64,000 nucleotides of DNA from Helichrysum umbraculigerum (GCA_949592205.1 CATIUR010000001.1:63878559-63942558), one strand, 5' to 3'; counted from the first letter of the stretch, positions 22,921-35,587 are shown. Numbers and translations are program-made. The notes: a model not told the origin generated them from the letters alone.

Positions 22921-24471
22921 TCTAACTAGCTTATTACCCGTACGATAAACGGTTGTGATAAACTTTTAATATTTTATAGCAAATATAAGTTTAATGTATA
23001 GTGTTTAATGACAATAATGTACAACAAAACTTATTAGTAATGTTAGTTTAATGTATAACAAATATCTTATGTAAAGATAATTTTTTTTTTTTATTGATTT
23101 CTTAACTACGTCTTGTAGTAAGTTCACATTTTAATGGCAAAATTAAGGTGTATAAAATGCATATTAAAAGACAACCAAAAGATCAACATTAGGTACTCAT
23201 AGTGATTGAAACATATAGTAGTTCATATATTTAAGTTGGCACACAATAGTGTTGAATTACAAGTAAACCAATTTGGGGTCAAATATTGAATCATATGTTT
23301 AACATAGCTTGAAGTCTGTGTCTTCATCCTAATTGTTGATCAAAGTGCACCTACTTGTTAAATTTACAGCCATAGTTGCTATCGCCATCATGTGTTACAG
23401 TTAGAGGTGGCAAAATGGACGGGTACGGGCTACGGGTAAAAATGGGTTCGGGTCTCAACGGGCTCGGGTCTCAACGGACTTGGATCCAAACGGGCTCGGG
23501 TAAGAACGGGCTCGGGTCAAAACGGACATAGTTTGAAAAATAATGCTAAATCAAGATTCTTACAGCATAATCTTAAAAACTGTAAAGTTTACTTCTGGAT
23601 CATCAGAGATTAACATGATACATGAGATAAATAACCATCAAGTGCACCTGTTCTTGCTATTTAAGAAACTAGAACATCAATCTCGACGGAACTGTACAAT
23701 TTACAATTTACAGCAACCAGTAAATTAAATTTGTAATGCATATTTGACAATAGTTTCAGTTGCATATAAAATTTCAATCTACTCTTTATTCAACGTATAT
23801 CAATATTTTGGTCAAACTTCTACAATAGTCCAAGCTTACTATCTGGTCAATTCTTTAAACACGATAAACAGAAAACATAAACATAAACATAAACATGCAT
23901 TTTTCTTCCAAAACAAAATCATCTCAATCAAATGAAGTATGATAAACAGTCAAAACAAGATCCAACAATTATGTCTACAACTCCTCAAAATCAAAACAAA
24001 ACATGATCCAACAACTAAATCCTTCAAACATACATAACTAAAGAGAACCTAAAATACCACACTAGTACTACTCGGAGATAGCGGAGGAAGGCGACGACGG
24101 ATGATAGCGAAGAAGGCGACGGCGGATGACAGCGGAGATCGATGGCGGAGGACAGAGGAGATGAGCCGATGAAATCGTAATGAGAATACGAGATGCGAGG
24201 GTTTTAGTGTTTCAGTTCGGAATGAAGAGGAACGCCCATTTTACCCATTTAATTTATTTACTATGTCCAGATGGACCCATTGTGTTTGTTTGTGTAGTCC
24301 ATTTAAGCCCATATAAAAAATGAAACAAGTCCAAAATTACCCACTCAAGGCTCTTAAAAAGTCCAGAATCACCCAAGGTTGAGCCTTTGAGCTTATTTTG
24401 CCAGTACTAGTTATAGTCATCCTTTTCATATTTATTATTATTATTTTTGTGTTTTTGTCAGATTCATTAAC
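22921..24471. other. AT-rich intergenic DNA with MITE-like and minisatellite segments
   Basis: Contains a GAGGTGGCAAAATGG...GGGTACGGG block near 23404-23530, similar to blocks in the introns of both genes to the right. It also has an AACATA/AACATAAACAT simple repeat (23870-23895) and a GC-rich block at 24071-24190. Edge motifs ACTAGCTTATTACCCG (22924) and CAGTACTAGTTATAG (24402) could be ends of a DNA element, but this is unproven. Confidence 0.35.
24071..24190. repeat. GC-rich GAAGGCGACGRCGGATGA repeat
   Basis: About two and a half copies of a 30-40 bp unit GGCGACGRCGGATGAYAGCG within strongly AT-rich DNA. It may be a captured 5' exon or UTR fragment. No complete frame. Confidence 0.5.
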
Positions 24472-24476
24472 CTTAT

Positions 24477-27042
24477 TGTTGCGGCTCGCACCGTGTCATT
24501 GTTTTTTCAAATGATGATGCGAGCGCAGCAGGGGTTTTAAATTTATATTTTGCGGGGCTTAAATTATACGTACTACCTACTCTGGTTAGCAAGTGGTAAG
24601 TACGACCTAAGATCGTTCTATGAATCCAAACGTGTGGGCGATTAAAGTTAACACTTTCAGTAGGGAAGTATTTAGGATGGCACAAAGTAGGTAGGTTTTG
24701 GGATTTAAAGACAGATAATTAAAAATGCAGAAAAGTAAATTGCAGGAAATTAAAATGCAGGAAAGCAGATAAAGATAAAGATGTGATTGCTGAGATTTCG
24801 ATGATTAATATTTCAGGATGACAGAACAAATAGGGTTGATACATAATGTGGTAAATAAACTACTAGGTGTAAACTCTAGAACCCTACCAACTCAGTTTCC
24901 CATTGGCGTGTCACTTGGAACTAGGTTATCGTGATTCTGATCGGAGCAATACGCAAACTTCCAATACTCATCTAGTTGAAAGATGAACAACCTATTTTGG
25001 TTTTATACCGAGGTGCATGAATCAGTAGCGTATATTCTCATAGGTCCGATCGTTCTTAACTCCTAAGGTAGTTTACTACTCTATTAGCACGAAGATTAAT
25101 AGCTTTGTATGTTTGGACCGTCGATTGTGTAAGACTTAGTGTTTTAAGGATTCTAGGTCACTAGGACTTTACTCTTATTCCTAAGTCTTGTTTTTACTCG
25201 ATTAAGCTTTAATTACTTCGACTTATGACTTAAGTTCTCCTTTTCAAACAGTTATACATCTCCAGATTATCCGCAGTTTAATAAAACGTGTTTCATATGA
25301 GGACCATGCCTTTCAATAATAGACAGTGTACTTTACATGGGATTTCCACTGCTTCTTATATCCAACACGCGGTCAAGAGTAATTGACAGTGAAATTGACA
25401 CTCTAGCTAATTAAATGTAAAGCAGTGCAGAAATGTAAACCTAATATATACAACGAGTGATTTCATTGTGTCTTACTTATTGCATGTCATGGGCACAGAT
25501 AACTACTTACCCTAATTAAGGTTGATCAGGTCCTAATTACTAGGTTGCAGTCACGTGGATAACTGGAAAGGGTGCTCCATAAATTAAACTTAAATTCATA
25601 AAGTCCTAACGGTACAAAGATTATTATCTCCTATTTTATCTGAACGTGTTTCACGAACATTATTTTATAATGCATTGATTCTCGTAGGATACACCAGTTA
25701 GTTTTGCAATTGTATTATCCTTTCGGAGTTCCAACTTTTGAACCAGAGCTGATTCCAATGATATAACTACCTTCGGTCGTTTATCGGCTTCCGTACGTTT
25801 GTACTTTGCATGAAGCATTTCCAGCACTATACCGAATAAACAGTTGAATAGGGGCCGTTATATCATTTTACGATTATCGTGCATTGATTGTGTAATGACA
25901 TCCTTACTTATAATTATCTACATCATCAGCAATCACAATAATAAACTACCCGCAATTCATGACAACAAATAAATCACATACCAGGCAATAACACATATTC
26001 AAAATATGAAATGAGACAAGTATAATAAAAGTTTAGATATCACCCGGAATTAAATGCGTAGCAGCGTATTATTATAATTGACAAACTCTTTCACACGTAC
26101 AAAGATTGATCTCCGAATCTCTAGCGTTCGCCCTAGCTCCTACGTTAGTCCGTGGACTAATTACAATATTCCTAGAATGAGAAAGACTAAAAGACTACGA
26201 AAGATTATCTAGTGAGAAAGAAATAGTGAAATATGCTAGAATGTGTGCATATGAGGTGTGTTTTACAAATGAACCTAAGCATCCTATTTATAGGTGAGCT
26301 TTGGCTCATTTTAGCATAAGTTGGACTTGAGGTGCATGTTAGAAAGACTAGCCAAAAGTTGTGTGTACAACATGAAAAGTAGGCGCACCGGGTACTGTAC
26401 AACGCGAAAAGTAGGCGCACCAGGTTCCAAAACTTGCCAAAAACGGAAACCGGGACGGGGGTAGGGTGGCCGGCGCAGCCCTCATGGTGGCCGGCGGCGG
26501 TGGGCCCATGGCCGACGGCGGCTGGCTGGGTCCCGCCCCGTTCCGCTGTTTTTTGCTTCGTTTGCTGATTCGTGCGTGTTTTCTTTGTTTTACGTCCGTT
26601 TGTGTTGATTCTTTTTTTGTTGGATTCGTAATTCAACAACGAAGATTTTGACATAGGATAGGCCCTGAGATGAGGTCCCTAGCTCCAGATATTGCATTCG
26701 GATCATTTGGATCTTCCGGCGGGCGCGAAATCTTCATTTTTCACCCGTTTTGGTTGATTCTTCTTCTGTTAGATTCGAATTTTAAAAACGAACATCTTGG
26801 AAATAATGGATGTTGGTGGAGGGCACCTTAGCCTTGAAATCTCTTTTTTATGCCTTGAATCTTCAAACGTGTGTGGAATCTTCGTTTTACATCCGTTTTG
26901 CTTGATTTTTCTCGTGCAACCTTGTTTTAACCATCTTGGCATAATGTTACTGATTTGTAATGTTTTTGAATCAATATGCCAAGAATCGTTCCAGAATGAG
27001 AGAGATATCGGTAGTAAAAACGTGACTTTTTACGCGATATCA
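24477..27042 (-). mobile_element. Solo LTR of family B (2566 bp)
   Basis: Begins TGTTGCGG and ends ACGCGATATCA, like the array LTRs, and carries their landmark blocks in the same order. These include the GC-rich block (26450-26545), the two-copy GTAGGCGCACC repeat (26366-26425) and the TATA box in reverse (26285-26292). Flanks are CTTAT (24472-24476) and CTTGT (27043-27047), a target duplication with one mismatch. More diverged from the array LTRs than they are from each other. No internal region. Confidence 0.8.
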
Positions 27043-27815
27043 CTTGTCATGTCTATAATAATAAAAATTCACAACAAGGCTTGCCCAATTTACTCTATGT
27101 TATAACTTATAAGTATCCCATAGTTTGTGGTCTCCTTTATTAGAAGAGTTACATTCATATATCATATTTCCAATCACCAATTCCATCAAAACAAACTTGT
27201 ATATTTTTGGGAAACCCAATTTGAAGAGACCCATACACAAATATTTGAGACACTTTTGCTCTTGACATAAAAGCCATAAATGATTACAAACTTAAATAAA
27301 ACACAGTAGTGTATTTAAATGATCACGAATGAACATCGCATGATTCATTTAATTTATTAATTAAAATAGTAATACCAATTAATCCTGATGATAGAACCTT
27401 TTTATGTTTACATATGAAAGACGGATTACTTGAGAAAGAAGCAAATCTGATATGCGAAAGAGATATAAAATCTTACTATGTAGTTGGACTCATGCATTCA
27501 AAAATTGGTCCTCTTCTAAATATGTAGGATTGATGATCGTTCCGACATTATCTCCTGCAGGGTAAAACAAAAAAATAAGATAAAAGGCAAGAATGATTAA
27601 AATTAACAATTGAAAATGAACGAAGAAAGAAAATCAGATTAAATCTGATAGAAAGTAAATCTTGCTTAATGTGATGAAAATGAGAAAAATGATCGGATGA
27701 GTAGATGATGCATTTTAGGAGGAAAAAAACTAAGAAAAAAGAAAAGTAAAGTAAATAACTGATGATAAAAAATAATTAAGAAACCGTCAAATTTAACCAA
27801 CATTTAAGATAAGAA
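27043..27815. other. Intergenic, nothing recognised
   Basis: AT-rich without convincing frames or repeats. Confidence 0.4.
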
Positions 27816-27816
27816 A

Positions 27817-27992
27817 AATTCTATAGTCCTTAGGGCTATGAATAAGAAATTCAGACAAGCATTGAATGTTTGTACCTTAATAATAACCACCACCCCCTGA
27901 ATATAACTTCTTTCAACTACCTTAATTTACCACCTCTTAAAGCATGAATTAACTCTCAAACATAGCCCTTAAGGCTACAAATAGCAAAATCC
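27817..27992. mobile_element. Small MITE with TAGCCYTWAGGGCTATG termini
   Basis: CTATAGTCCTTAGGGCTATGAATAAG at the left and its inverted counterpart CATAGCCCTTAAGGCTACAAATAG at the right enclose about 175 bp. No coding. Target duplication not resolved. Confidence 0.45.
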
Positions 27993-28232
27993 GAATGATA
28001 ATATATAAACTTAGTTGAAATTGGGGAAGGGAGAAAATTTTGGCGGAAGGGAGGAAAAATTGGCGGGAAATAGAGGGTACACGGCATCATAATTAGAGAG
28101 TTAATTATCCCCTTTTATTTGTTTGGATAGATAGGTGAAAATTTGGTTCCTGGGCCATACTTACCATTTCAGACTCTAGAAGAGTTGAAGTGCAAGTAGC
28201 AGCGGCATAAGGAGGTGCCAATGTCGCATTAA

Positions 28233-28945
28233 CTATGATGTGACATATAAATTCATATTTTTACGCACACTATTCCTAAGCCACAATATGAAAATACACA
28301 CTTTTCTTCGGACCATCTTACACCACATAGTCTCTACTCTATTCCAATTTTCCACAAGAATCTTACCATCCACCAATTTTCTTAACTCCTTAGATGAAAA
28401 ACACCCATCCTCACTCAACATCCACTTCCATTTGTCTTCACCCTCCGTACTCAACGTGTACTTATCCACAAATTTATTAAGATCCCCAACTCTCCCAAAC
28501 CTCTACCTCTAACTTCTCTAATCCAATCCTATCTCCAATGCCAATTAGACCCCTCCCAAACCCCTTTCTCTCTCCCACTTTCACCTCTTTGTTTCTTTCT
28601 AATTGAAATAAACGACCACATTTTCAGTTAATAAATCTCCCGCTCCCTCCTCAATCCATCTCTTCTTTTAAAATAATGTATCCATGCCATTGTTAATCAC
28701 TTTAAAAAAAGATTTAGAAAAATTCACCCCCACCTCATGAATTGTCTTTCCTATTTTTATAATATTCCCCCAGATCCTACCCTTTCCTTCCATCCTACCT
28801 CCATTTTGATCTAAGCCCCTATCAATCACATTCCCATATAAAGATGTGATGACCCGAACCCATAAGGCATTACCCACCGTTTTAAAACGCCACCACCATT
28901 TCCGAAGTAAACCCAAATTGGAAGGTTTGAGACTCCCAATATTTA
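28233..28945 (-). pseudogene. LINE (non-LTR retrotransposon) ORF2 C-terminal remnant
   Basis: Two - strand segments match plant L1-like ORF2. The first (28668-28945) reads NIGSLKPSNLGLLRKWWWRFK, the well-conserved stretch after the reverse transcriptase core. The second (28233-28469) reads DKWKWMLSEDGCFSSKELRKL ... KVCIFILWL, the zf-RVT-type region near the ORF2 C-terminus. The frame is disrupted between them. Its upstream part continues at 48508 on the far side of the family-B array. Confidence 0.75.
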
Positions 28946-28950
28946 AACTC

Positions 28951-31381
28951 TGTTGAGGTTGTCAACAGGTGGTTTTTAAAATTTATAATTGCTGGAGTCT
29001 AAGTGTGACTTACTAGTACTGAACCAAAAGGTTAGTAGGCGGTAAGTTGGACCTAGAGTCGTTCTTAAAGAGAAACTGAATTGAAACGGAGGTGATCCAA
29101 TCAATCTTTCTTTCCTAGTAAATGTTTTAAAAGAGTGCGTTGGGGGTTTTGGTTCAGTTAATTAAGTAAACTAAATAAAGCGAATAAAATGTAATAAGAT
29201 GTCAGATAATGCAAAGTAGTATTTGTTGTGAGTTCGTTAGTTAATAATTATGGGATGATGACTCTTACGGGAAAATGATTAACTAAATTGGGTTGCTTAT
29301 GAGATTCATTAACTTATGGTATAACCAATAGATTCCTTATTAGTCGGTTATCAACTAATATGTCACGAGGAACTAAGGTATCATGATTCTGACCAGACAG
29401 ACAATGCTCAACACTCCACACTCTCCTGTGAGGGAGTCAGTAGCCCATATTATTGAACGTATTCGCTCGTGGGCGAAGGAACAGAGTAGCAAGTCCATAA
29501 CATGTCTAGCCGTTCTTAATACCACAATGATTATGAATCCATTAAACAACTAACTTAGAACTTGTGTCCGGACTTATTTAATCAATTTCTACCAATGAAA
29601 TTTAAGCATGATAAACGAGGGAAAGCATTTAGGTTTCTTGCGTACCGTACTTTAGGTTTCATGGTTTTAATAAAAAGTGTCGGTTTAAGTTGGATTTTAA
29701 ACTTGCCTTTCTCAATACAATTAACAAATCCCTAAGTTTTCGTAAATGGTCATTTAGCCTTTAGCCTACCTAATCTAATCTAATTTAAACAAAAACAACT
29801 AATTAAAATGCTGACGGCTTTTTACAGAAAGTTAAACCCAGACCATGTCGGAAAATACTATGGTAGCTCACAACGTATTGAATTGTTTACCAATGTTTCC
29901 GTTGTGAGTTTAATTGCTTCGCGCTGTTTACATGATAAGTACATTGTGATTGGAAGTGTACAATACTCATGGCAAGTCCACGTAATCACATTGCATTTTA
30001 TAATGCTTGCATGACGTTACGATTAAAAACACAGTTTTTACACAGATAACTATTGACCGAGTATTGAGGTTCGCGACTCCTCTTTACAAGGTTACAATCA
30101 CGTTTGTTAATCGAAAGGCGAATATAAGTTTTAGGTTTAAAATCACAAGATAAGTCCGTTCACAAAGTTTCCAATTTTATAACGTCGATCAATAATACAA
30201 CTACCTTCGGTCGTTACTGGCTTCCATATATTTGTACTATGCTCAAAAGCATTTCCAATACTATACCGAGTAATCAGTCGAATAGGGGCCGTCATATTAT
30301 CTCACGACGTATTCAAAGTCATCCCACAATTATATACTAACTACATCACAACAAATACAATAGTAATCTACTCGCTAATCATGGCAATAACGATCGCAAA
30401 CATAATTAAAGCAAACATGTTTAATTAAGATAGATAAGGATAGAGATAACCGAGATTTATATGCGAGAAGGAATAGACTTGAATTAATGAGCGTAACTCC
30501 AAGCGTACACCAAAGATTACAACACGTTCCTAGCTTTCTTTCTACTCTAAACAAAGTGCTAAACTAATCTAATGCTAAACTTAAAGTAAGAAAGTAGAAT
30601 GAGAAAGTAAGAAAGTGATATGACTAGTGCATATGGGATATTTTGAAATGAAGTCTAAAGCCTCCTATTTATAGGTGAGCTTTGGCTCACATTAGCATCA
30701 TGAAGTGTATGTTAGAAAGCTTGCCAAAAATGGTGTGTACAACACGAAAAGTAGGCGCACCAGGTACCAAAAGTTACCAAAAATGGAAACCGGGGTGGGA
30801 CACAGGTGGCCGGCGGCGGTGGGAGGCCAGCCGGCGGCGGTGGGCTGGTGGCCGGCGGCGGTGGGCCCACCCTCGCCCCGTTGCGCGATCTTTTGCTTCG
30901 TTTCTCGATTCGTGCGTGTTTTCTTCGTTATACGTCCGTTTGAGTTGATTCTTTTTTTGTTGGATTTGTATTTCAAAAACGAAGATTTTGACATAGGATA
31001 TGCCCTTAGTTGAGGTACCTAGATCCAGATATTGCGTACGGATCATTTGGATCTTCCGGCGGGCGCGAAATCTTCATTTTTTACCCGTTTCAGTTGATTC
31101 TTCTTCTGTTGGATCCGAATTTTGAAAACGAACATCTTGGAAATAATGGATGTTGGTGAAGGGCACTTTGGTCTTGAAATCTCGTTTTTATGCCTTGAAT
31201 CTTCAAACGTGTGTGGAATCTTCGTTTCACATCCGTTTTACTTGATTTTTATCGTGCAACCTCGTTTTGACCATCTTGGTATAATGTTATTGATTTGTGC
31301 TATATTTGAATTAAAATGCCAAGAATCTTTCCAGAATGAGAGAGATATCGGTAGTAAAAACATGACTTTTACGCGATATCA
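28951..31381 (-). repeat. Left (3') LTR of the array, 2431 bp
   Basis: Runs from TGTTGAGG to GATATCA. TATA box in reverse at 30666-30673, one copy of the GTAGGCGCACC unit (30750-30765) and a GCCGGCGGCGGTGGG block at 30810-30870. Unlike the other two array LTRs it lacks the 584-bp terminal extension. Confidence 0.85.
30666..30673 (-). promoter_or_regulatory. TATA box, left array LTR
   Basis: TATAAATA on the - strand. The equivalents are at 39551-39558 (middle LTR) and 47754-47761 (right LTR), each with a GC-rich CCGCCGGCC block 120-200 bp upstream. Confidence 0.65.
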
Positions 31382-32983
31382 AGTATCTCACACTTAGAAC
31401 TTTGCTTGTCCTCAAGCAAACTAACGTTCAACATGGTTAAAGATAAGCAGATAATGAAATTATTTTAAGACGGGAACTTTTTACTGAGGGGGTTTCGGAA
31501 AAATAAAGATATTTGATATTTTAGAAAGCAAGGTTGTAATCTTTAGGAGTATGCTTTTGATCATTGATCGTTGATACATGACTAGGCGATCCTCTCAAGG
31601 TGGTCACTCCAATCACTCAAAGTGTTTAGGGTTTCCTATTCTATTATATCAATCGCTCAGAATGCCAGTCATGTATTGTTTATCGTCATAGGCTTGATCG
31701 AGTATCAAATCGTTACCTTTTTGGTGAGCGCGAAGTCGATCTAGCCACAATCATTCTAAGGGAAGTGATGTAGGGTTTTTGGTGGAGGAATGTTGGTGGT
31801 GTGAGAGGGGTTTTGTTGGGTTTTCTTTTTGGTGAAGCGGAAAGCTGAGAATTTTTGAATTTTTGGGAGGATTGACGCCTTCTTTCTATTTTGGGTGGAG
31901 TCTTCTTTCTCCATTTTACTTCGAATTTTCTTGGGACTTTTTCTATTCTTTTGACGTCATATCCTTGATTTTTCTCTTTTTTCATCTTAGGAACTTTGTA
32001 GGAAGTTTGAGGGATGTTTTTGAGTAGGTAAAGGGGTAACGTGCTTATTTTGGGTGTATGGATGGGTTCAAGAATGATGTGATTCGATCTCCTTTTTGAC
32101 TCACAAGTTCGGATTCGAAATACATAACAAGAGCAAGTTCTGATTCTAAACGCATACATCGGCACACTCAAGAATCGAAAAAGTGAAGCATTAAAAATGA
32201 ATGCTTTTCATATGGCTCAAGATACCTCACGAATCGAAAGTTGGGTTGTTGTGTGCTTAGTCATGCGATGCTCTTTATGGGATTGTCAAACTTGTTTTTC
32301 AAAAGAACTTATATTTTATTTTTCTTTCTTCCCCAAAGTAAATCATTCTTTAAAATTTTTCATTTTCTACATATTTTTAACTTAGTTTTGAAAAATTTTG
32401 TTTACTTTTATGGAGAAGCAAGGTCTAATAAAGAGCAACGATTTAGAATCAAGCATATACCAATGTCCATTTAACAGTAGTGCAGCTACTGCTATCCCAC
32501 ACTTAAAGGAACATCGTCCTCAATGTTATACTAAGCTCTGAATGGGGTAAAATCCCACACTTAGGGTTTTAAACATCCAAGATTCATTCTTTCAGTGTGT
32601 GTGTTGGGTTTGAATCCCACACTTAGTGATAAGCACAATGGATATGGCATATTTAGAACGAATGAAAGAGACGGCATAGAAGTACTCCCAGATAGTTGCA
32701 GTGTTCTTTTGGTTGCATCTGCCGGTCTTTGTCTTCTTTGGTGCATTCTTGATCAAGTCTTCTTGTGATTGGTCTCGTGAGTGTGAACACGTCGGATATA
32801 CTATTCTTTGGTTGTTGATGCTTCCTTGCAGGCTGAAGCATTCTTTGTATGATCCGAGTGTGAAAGATAGTCGGAGATTTCATCACTTCTTGGAAAGTAA
32901 AATTGCAGAAATGTTAAAAACACGGGTTGCCTCCCGAGAAGCGCTCTTTTAAAGTCGAGAGCTCGACTTAGTCCTTTTCTTCT
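31382..32983 (-). other. 3' untranslated region of array copy 1
   Basis: Non-coding, 1.6 kb; ends at the LTR with CTTGAGGACAAGCAAAGTTCTAAGTGTGAGATACT on the - strand (31382-31415). Frames within it are spurious. Nearly identical to 40299-41898. Confidence 0.7.
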
Positions 32984-35587
32984 TCAGAGGATGCTTGATG
33001 CATCAGTAGTGGTGGCGTGGTCACTGTGGTTCCTTGGTAGAGAGTATCGTGGTGGATAGTACTGTAGGAATTGCTCTATCATGTCAGCAATGAGAGTTGG
33101 TGGGTTGGTGGATAGCATTCTGAAGCTTTTGAAGTGATCGGTGGCGAGTCGGTCGAGGATTGCCATTGCATAGCAGATGTATCGAACTGCCCTTGTAACT
33201 GGTCCGTTAGGGTCAATGCGAGTGCAGGTGTAAGTTCGAACTATTTCACGCTGTGGGTGGTTTCTTCCTATCGAGGCGATTAAAGCCATGAATTCGGTTT
33301 TCACTTCTTCAAAATCATTAGCCCAAGGGTCTCCTCCGAAAGATCTGGTTGCTTGGCATACTTGTCTAATTAGTTGATGTTGCTCGCGGTTGAAGGGAAA
33401 ATCCGAGTCGGTGAAGATGCAAATTAACTTGCTGAATATCTCGCGATATCCATTTCGGTAGACGTCGAGTTCTACGTCTTCTTCTTGGTACATTTCGCGC
33501 AGTCGGGTAGTCACATAAGTGGCTAAATTGATTTGCGACATGTGCGGAATGAATCTCAGTACCTCACGAGTTTCTTCTTCATAGACTAGCTCGTTCAGCT
33601 CATCAATTATTAGTTCAATGTGGTGCCCAATGGTGGATTGAATGACGATCCTGCAGTTCTCTGATGCTGTGAGGTGCTCTCCAGTTTCGATGAGATCTAG
33701 AAGAGTTCTAAGATCTCCCACCATTCTGATGTCGGCATAACTTCTTGGGTTCCCTGTGGCTCTTTCCAGATTGGTTCTCATTGATGCAAGAATAGCTTTT
33801 TGACTTGAAGAGTACGGAAAAGCTGACCCGGCTAAGGCACAATATACTTTTTGGTATATTCGCCTTTGGTTACAGTAGAATTCGATTTCTCCCATTGGGT
33901 AGTTGGGTCTTTCTCGCTGTCGAGCTTCTCTGGTAAGTTGTTCTTGAAGCAGGTCAGAGAATGCTCGAATGTTTCTCCGAAGAGTGCTAGGCTCTGGTTC
34001 TCCATAATTGGCGAGGTATGAATCGTAGTCTCGTACGATTGCCCTTATCATGTGTCTCTGTGCGGTGTTGTAGTCATTGGTTGACTCTTTGATAGCTTCT
34101 ACGATGATTCGGACATCGTTGTATTCGTCAATCATCTCGATCATGTCTTGATGAGTATCTATCAGAGGAATTTCTAGTCTCTCAGTTGCGACAGCAGGGG
34201 AATTAGGGGGAGCAAGAGGATGTTGTGGAATAGAGCGTTCGTCGAGAGTGATGTTGACGTAATCGTCATCACATTCACTGTTGCAGTCGGAGTCCTTATC
34301 TCGTGAATCTGGAAATTGGTGGAGTTCTTCGTCTGAGGGCGCGTTGTTGAAGGGTCGAGAACTATCAATTTCGATGGTTCGGACTTCGGTTGTTATGTCA
34401 TGAATGTTCTCTTCGGCAAAGCTTCCTGGTTGACGTGCCTTATATGCTGAAATTCTCTGTAGTAGTTTGGCATAATGGTCTGGGTGTGGTGATGATCGAA
34501 GTCCTTCTTCAAAGATTTCTATGTCTCGGAGTCGGGTTCTGGTAAAGGGTTTTGACGGATCGAGATAGGAATTCAGGATGTTTCCCATTCTTTTAAGATG
34601 AGAGGATCTGAGTTCTTGGCGGATGACTCCGTAAACGACTGATTCTTCTGATGAAGAGCAGTCATCACAGTTTTGTATCCTTCTAACTTTGGCCATTTGT
34701 GGCGAATCAGTGTGATCTTCATCTTCTTCCATTTCTTCCTCTTCCTCTTCTTCTTCCTCTTCAGGGTCAGATTCAATTTCTTCATCTGCTTCCTCGTATT
34801 CTTCCTCTTCTGGGTCGTATTCGATGTCAGAAATGAGAACTGATGATCGGGTGAATTGTGGTTCCTCCTCTGGTTCTGATTCATCATCGGAACAGACTTT
34901 TCCTGCGGATATAGCACAACATTCTTCCTCTTCTGGGGTGCATTCCGGTTGGTCGATCTTGTAAGTGATGCTTTCACCATGTGATCGTAAAACAATCGTG
35001 TGGTTATACACATCAATCACTGCTCTAGCTGTATTCATGAATGGTCTTCCAAGGATAATTGGGATGTTTATGTCCTCGTGGATATCCATTACCACGAAAT
35101 CCGTTGGCAAGAAAAATTTGTCAACTTGAACAAGGACATTCTCAGCTATCCCCTTGGGGTATCTAACAGATTGGTCGGCTAGCTGGACGGTCATCTTAGT
35201 AGGTTTCAAGTTTTTAAGTTCTAGCCTTTTAAACAGGGAGTAGGGCATAAGGTTAATGTTGGCTCCTAAGTCGGCTAAAGCGCTCATATTTCCGAAATTG
35301 TAGATAGAACAAGGGAGTGTGAATCTACCAGTATCTCCTAGTTTTTCGGGAAGGCTATTTTTAAGTAGGGCTGAGGTTTCAGAACTAAGGGGAATGTTGT
35401 TCACTTCAGGCAATTTATCTTTGGTGGATAGCAATTTTCTAATATACTTATTACGACCAGGAACTCTAGACATGGTATCAAGGAATTTTCCATCTAATTT
35501 AAAGGATGATAGTTTCTTGGGTTGAACTTTAAGTCTAGCGGGGTAAGGGATTCTAACCTCTTTGTTCATGGTTTGAGTGGTTTCCAC
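32984..35587 (-). CDS. Family-B polyprotein, C-terminal part of copy 1: protease, acidic linker, novel domain (867 aa)
   Basis: Residues about 85-205 form an Athila-type retropepsin-like aspartic protease: the active-site loop is ALADLGANINLMP (residues 103-115) and the second conserved block is IPIILGRPF (175-183). Such proteases cleave gag polyproteins. Residues about 215-295 are an acidic, Glu-rich linker. Residues about 300-867 form a predicted alpha-helical domain where reverse transcriptase would normally follow. I see no YxDD, RNase H or integrase motif. Within it CALAGSAFP (583-591) and CIFTDSDFP (723-731) look like related blocks, and IDPNGPVTRAVRYICY (791-806) faintly recalls the C-terminal motif of EXO70 exocyst subunits. 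The frame is open upstream to a TAG at 35714, so this was one polyprotein with gag (1373 codons counting the stop). The start given here is only the first ATG after that stop. Confidence 0.8.
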   Translation of the reverse strand: METTQTMNKEVRIPYPARLKVQPKKLSSFKLDGKFLDTMSRVPGRNKYIRKLLSTKDKLPEVNNIPLSSETSALLKNSLPEKLGDTGRFTLPCSIYNFGNMSALADLGANINLMPYSLFKRLELKNLKPTKMTVQLADQSVRYPKGIAENVLVQVDKFFLPTDFVVMDIHEDINIPIILGRPFMNTARAVIDVYNHTIVLRSHGESITYKIDQPECTPEEEECCAISAGKVCSDDESEPEEEPQFTRSSVLISDIEYDPEEEEYEEADEEIESDPEEEEEEEEEEMEEDEDHTDSPQMAKVRRIQNCDDCSSSEESVVYGVIRQELRSSHLKRMGNILNSYLDPSKPFTRTRLRDIEIFEEGLRSSPHPDHYAKLLQRISAYKARQPGSFAEENIHDITTEVRTIEIDSSRPFNNAPSDEELHQFPDSRDKDSDCNSECDDDYVNITLDERSIPQHPLAPPNSPAVATERLEIPLIDTHQDMIEMIDEYNDVRIIVEAIKESTNDYNTAQRHMIRAIVRDYDSYLANYGEPEPSTLRRNIRAFSDLLQEQLTREARQRERPNYPMGEIEFYCNQRRIYQKVYCALAGSAFPYSSSQKAILASMRTNLERATGNPRSYADIRMVGDLRTLLDLIETGEHLTASENCRIVIQSTIGHHIELIIDELNELVYEEETREVLRFIPHMSQINLATYVTTRLREMYQEEDVELDVYRNGYREIFSKLICIFTDSDFPFNREQHQLIRQVCQATRSFGGDPWANDFEEVKTEFMALIASIGRNHPQREIVRTYTCTRIDPNGPVTRAVRYICYAMAILDRLATDHFKSFRMLSTNPPTLIADMIEQFLQYYPPRYSLPRNHSDHATTTDASSIL

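Noticed and set aside
30698..31046. Overlapping frames on both strands in the GC-rich part of the LTRs (also 5507-5833, 26205-26654, 39590-39911, 47775-48166)
   Set aside because: They arise from CCGCCGGCC repeats, run on both strands, vary between LTR copies and have no domain.
32984..34690. Ulp1-type protease or plant mobile domain as the identity of the novel domain
   Set aside because: No ordered His-Asp-Cys protease motif and none of the conserved phrases of the plant mobile domain are visible.
34573..35016. 147-residue Lys-rich frame inside the family-B polyprotein (and 43488-43931)
   Set aside because: It is the shifted reading of the Glu-rich linker; the acidic frame is the one continuous with protease and gag.
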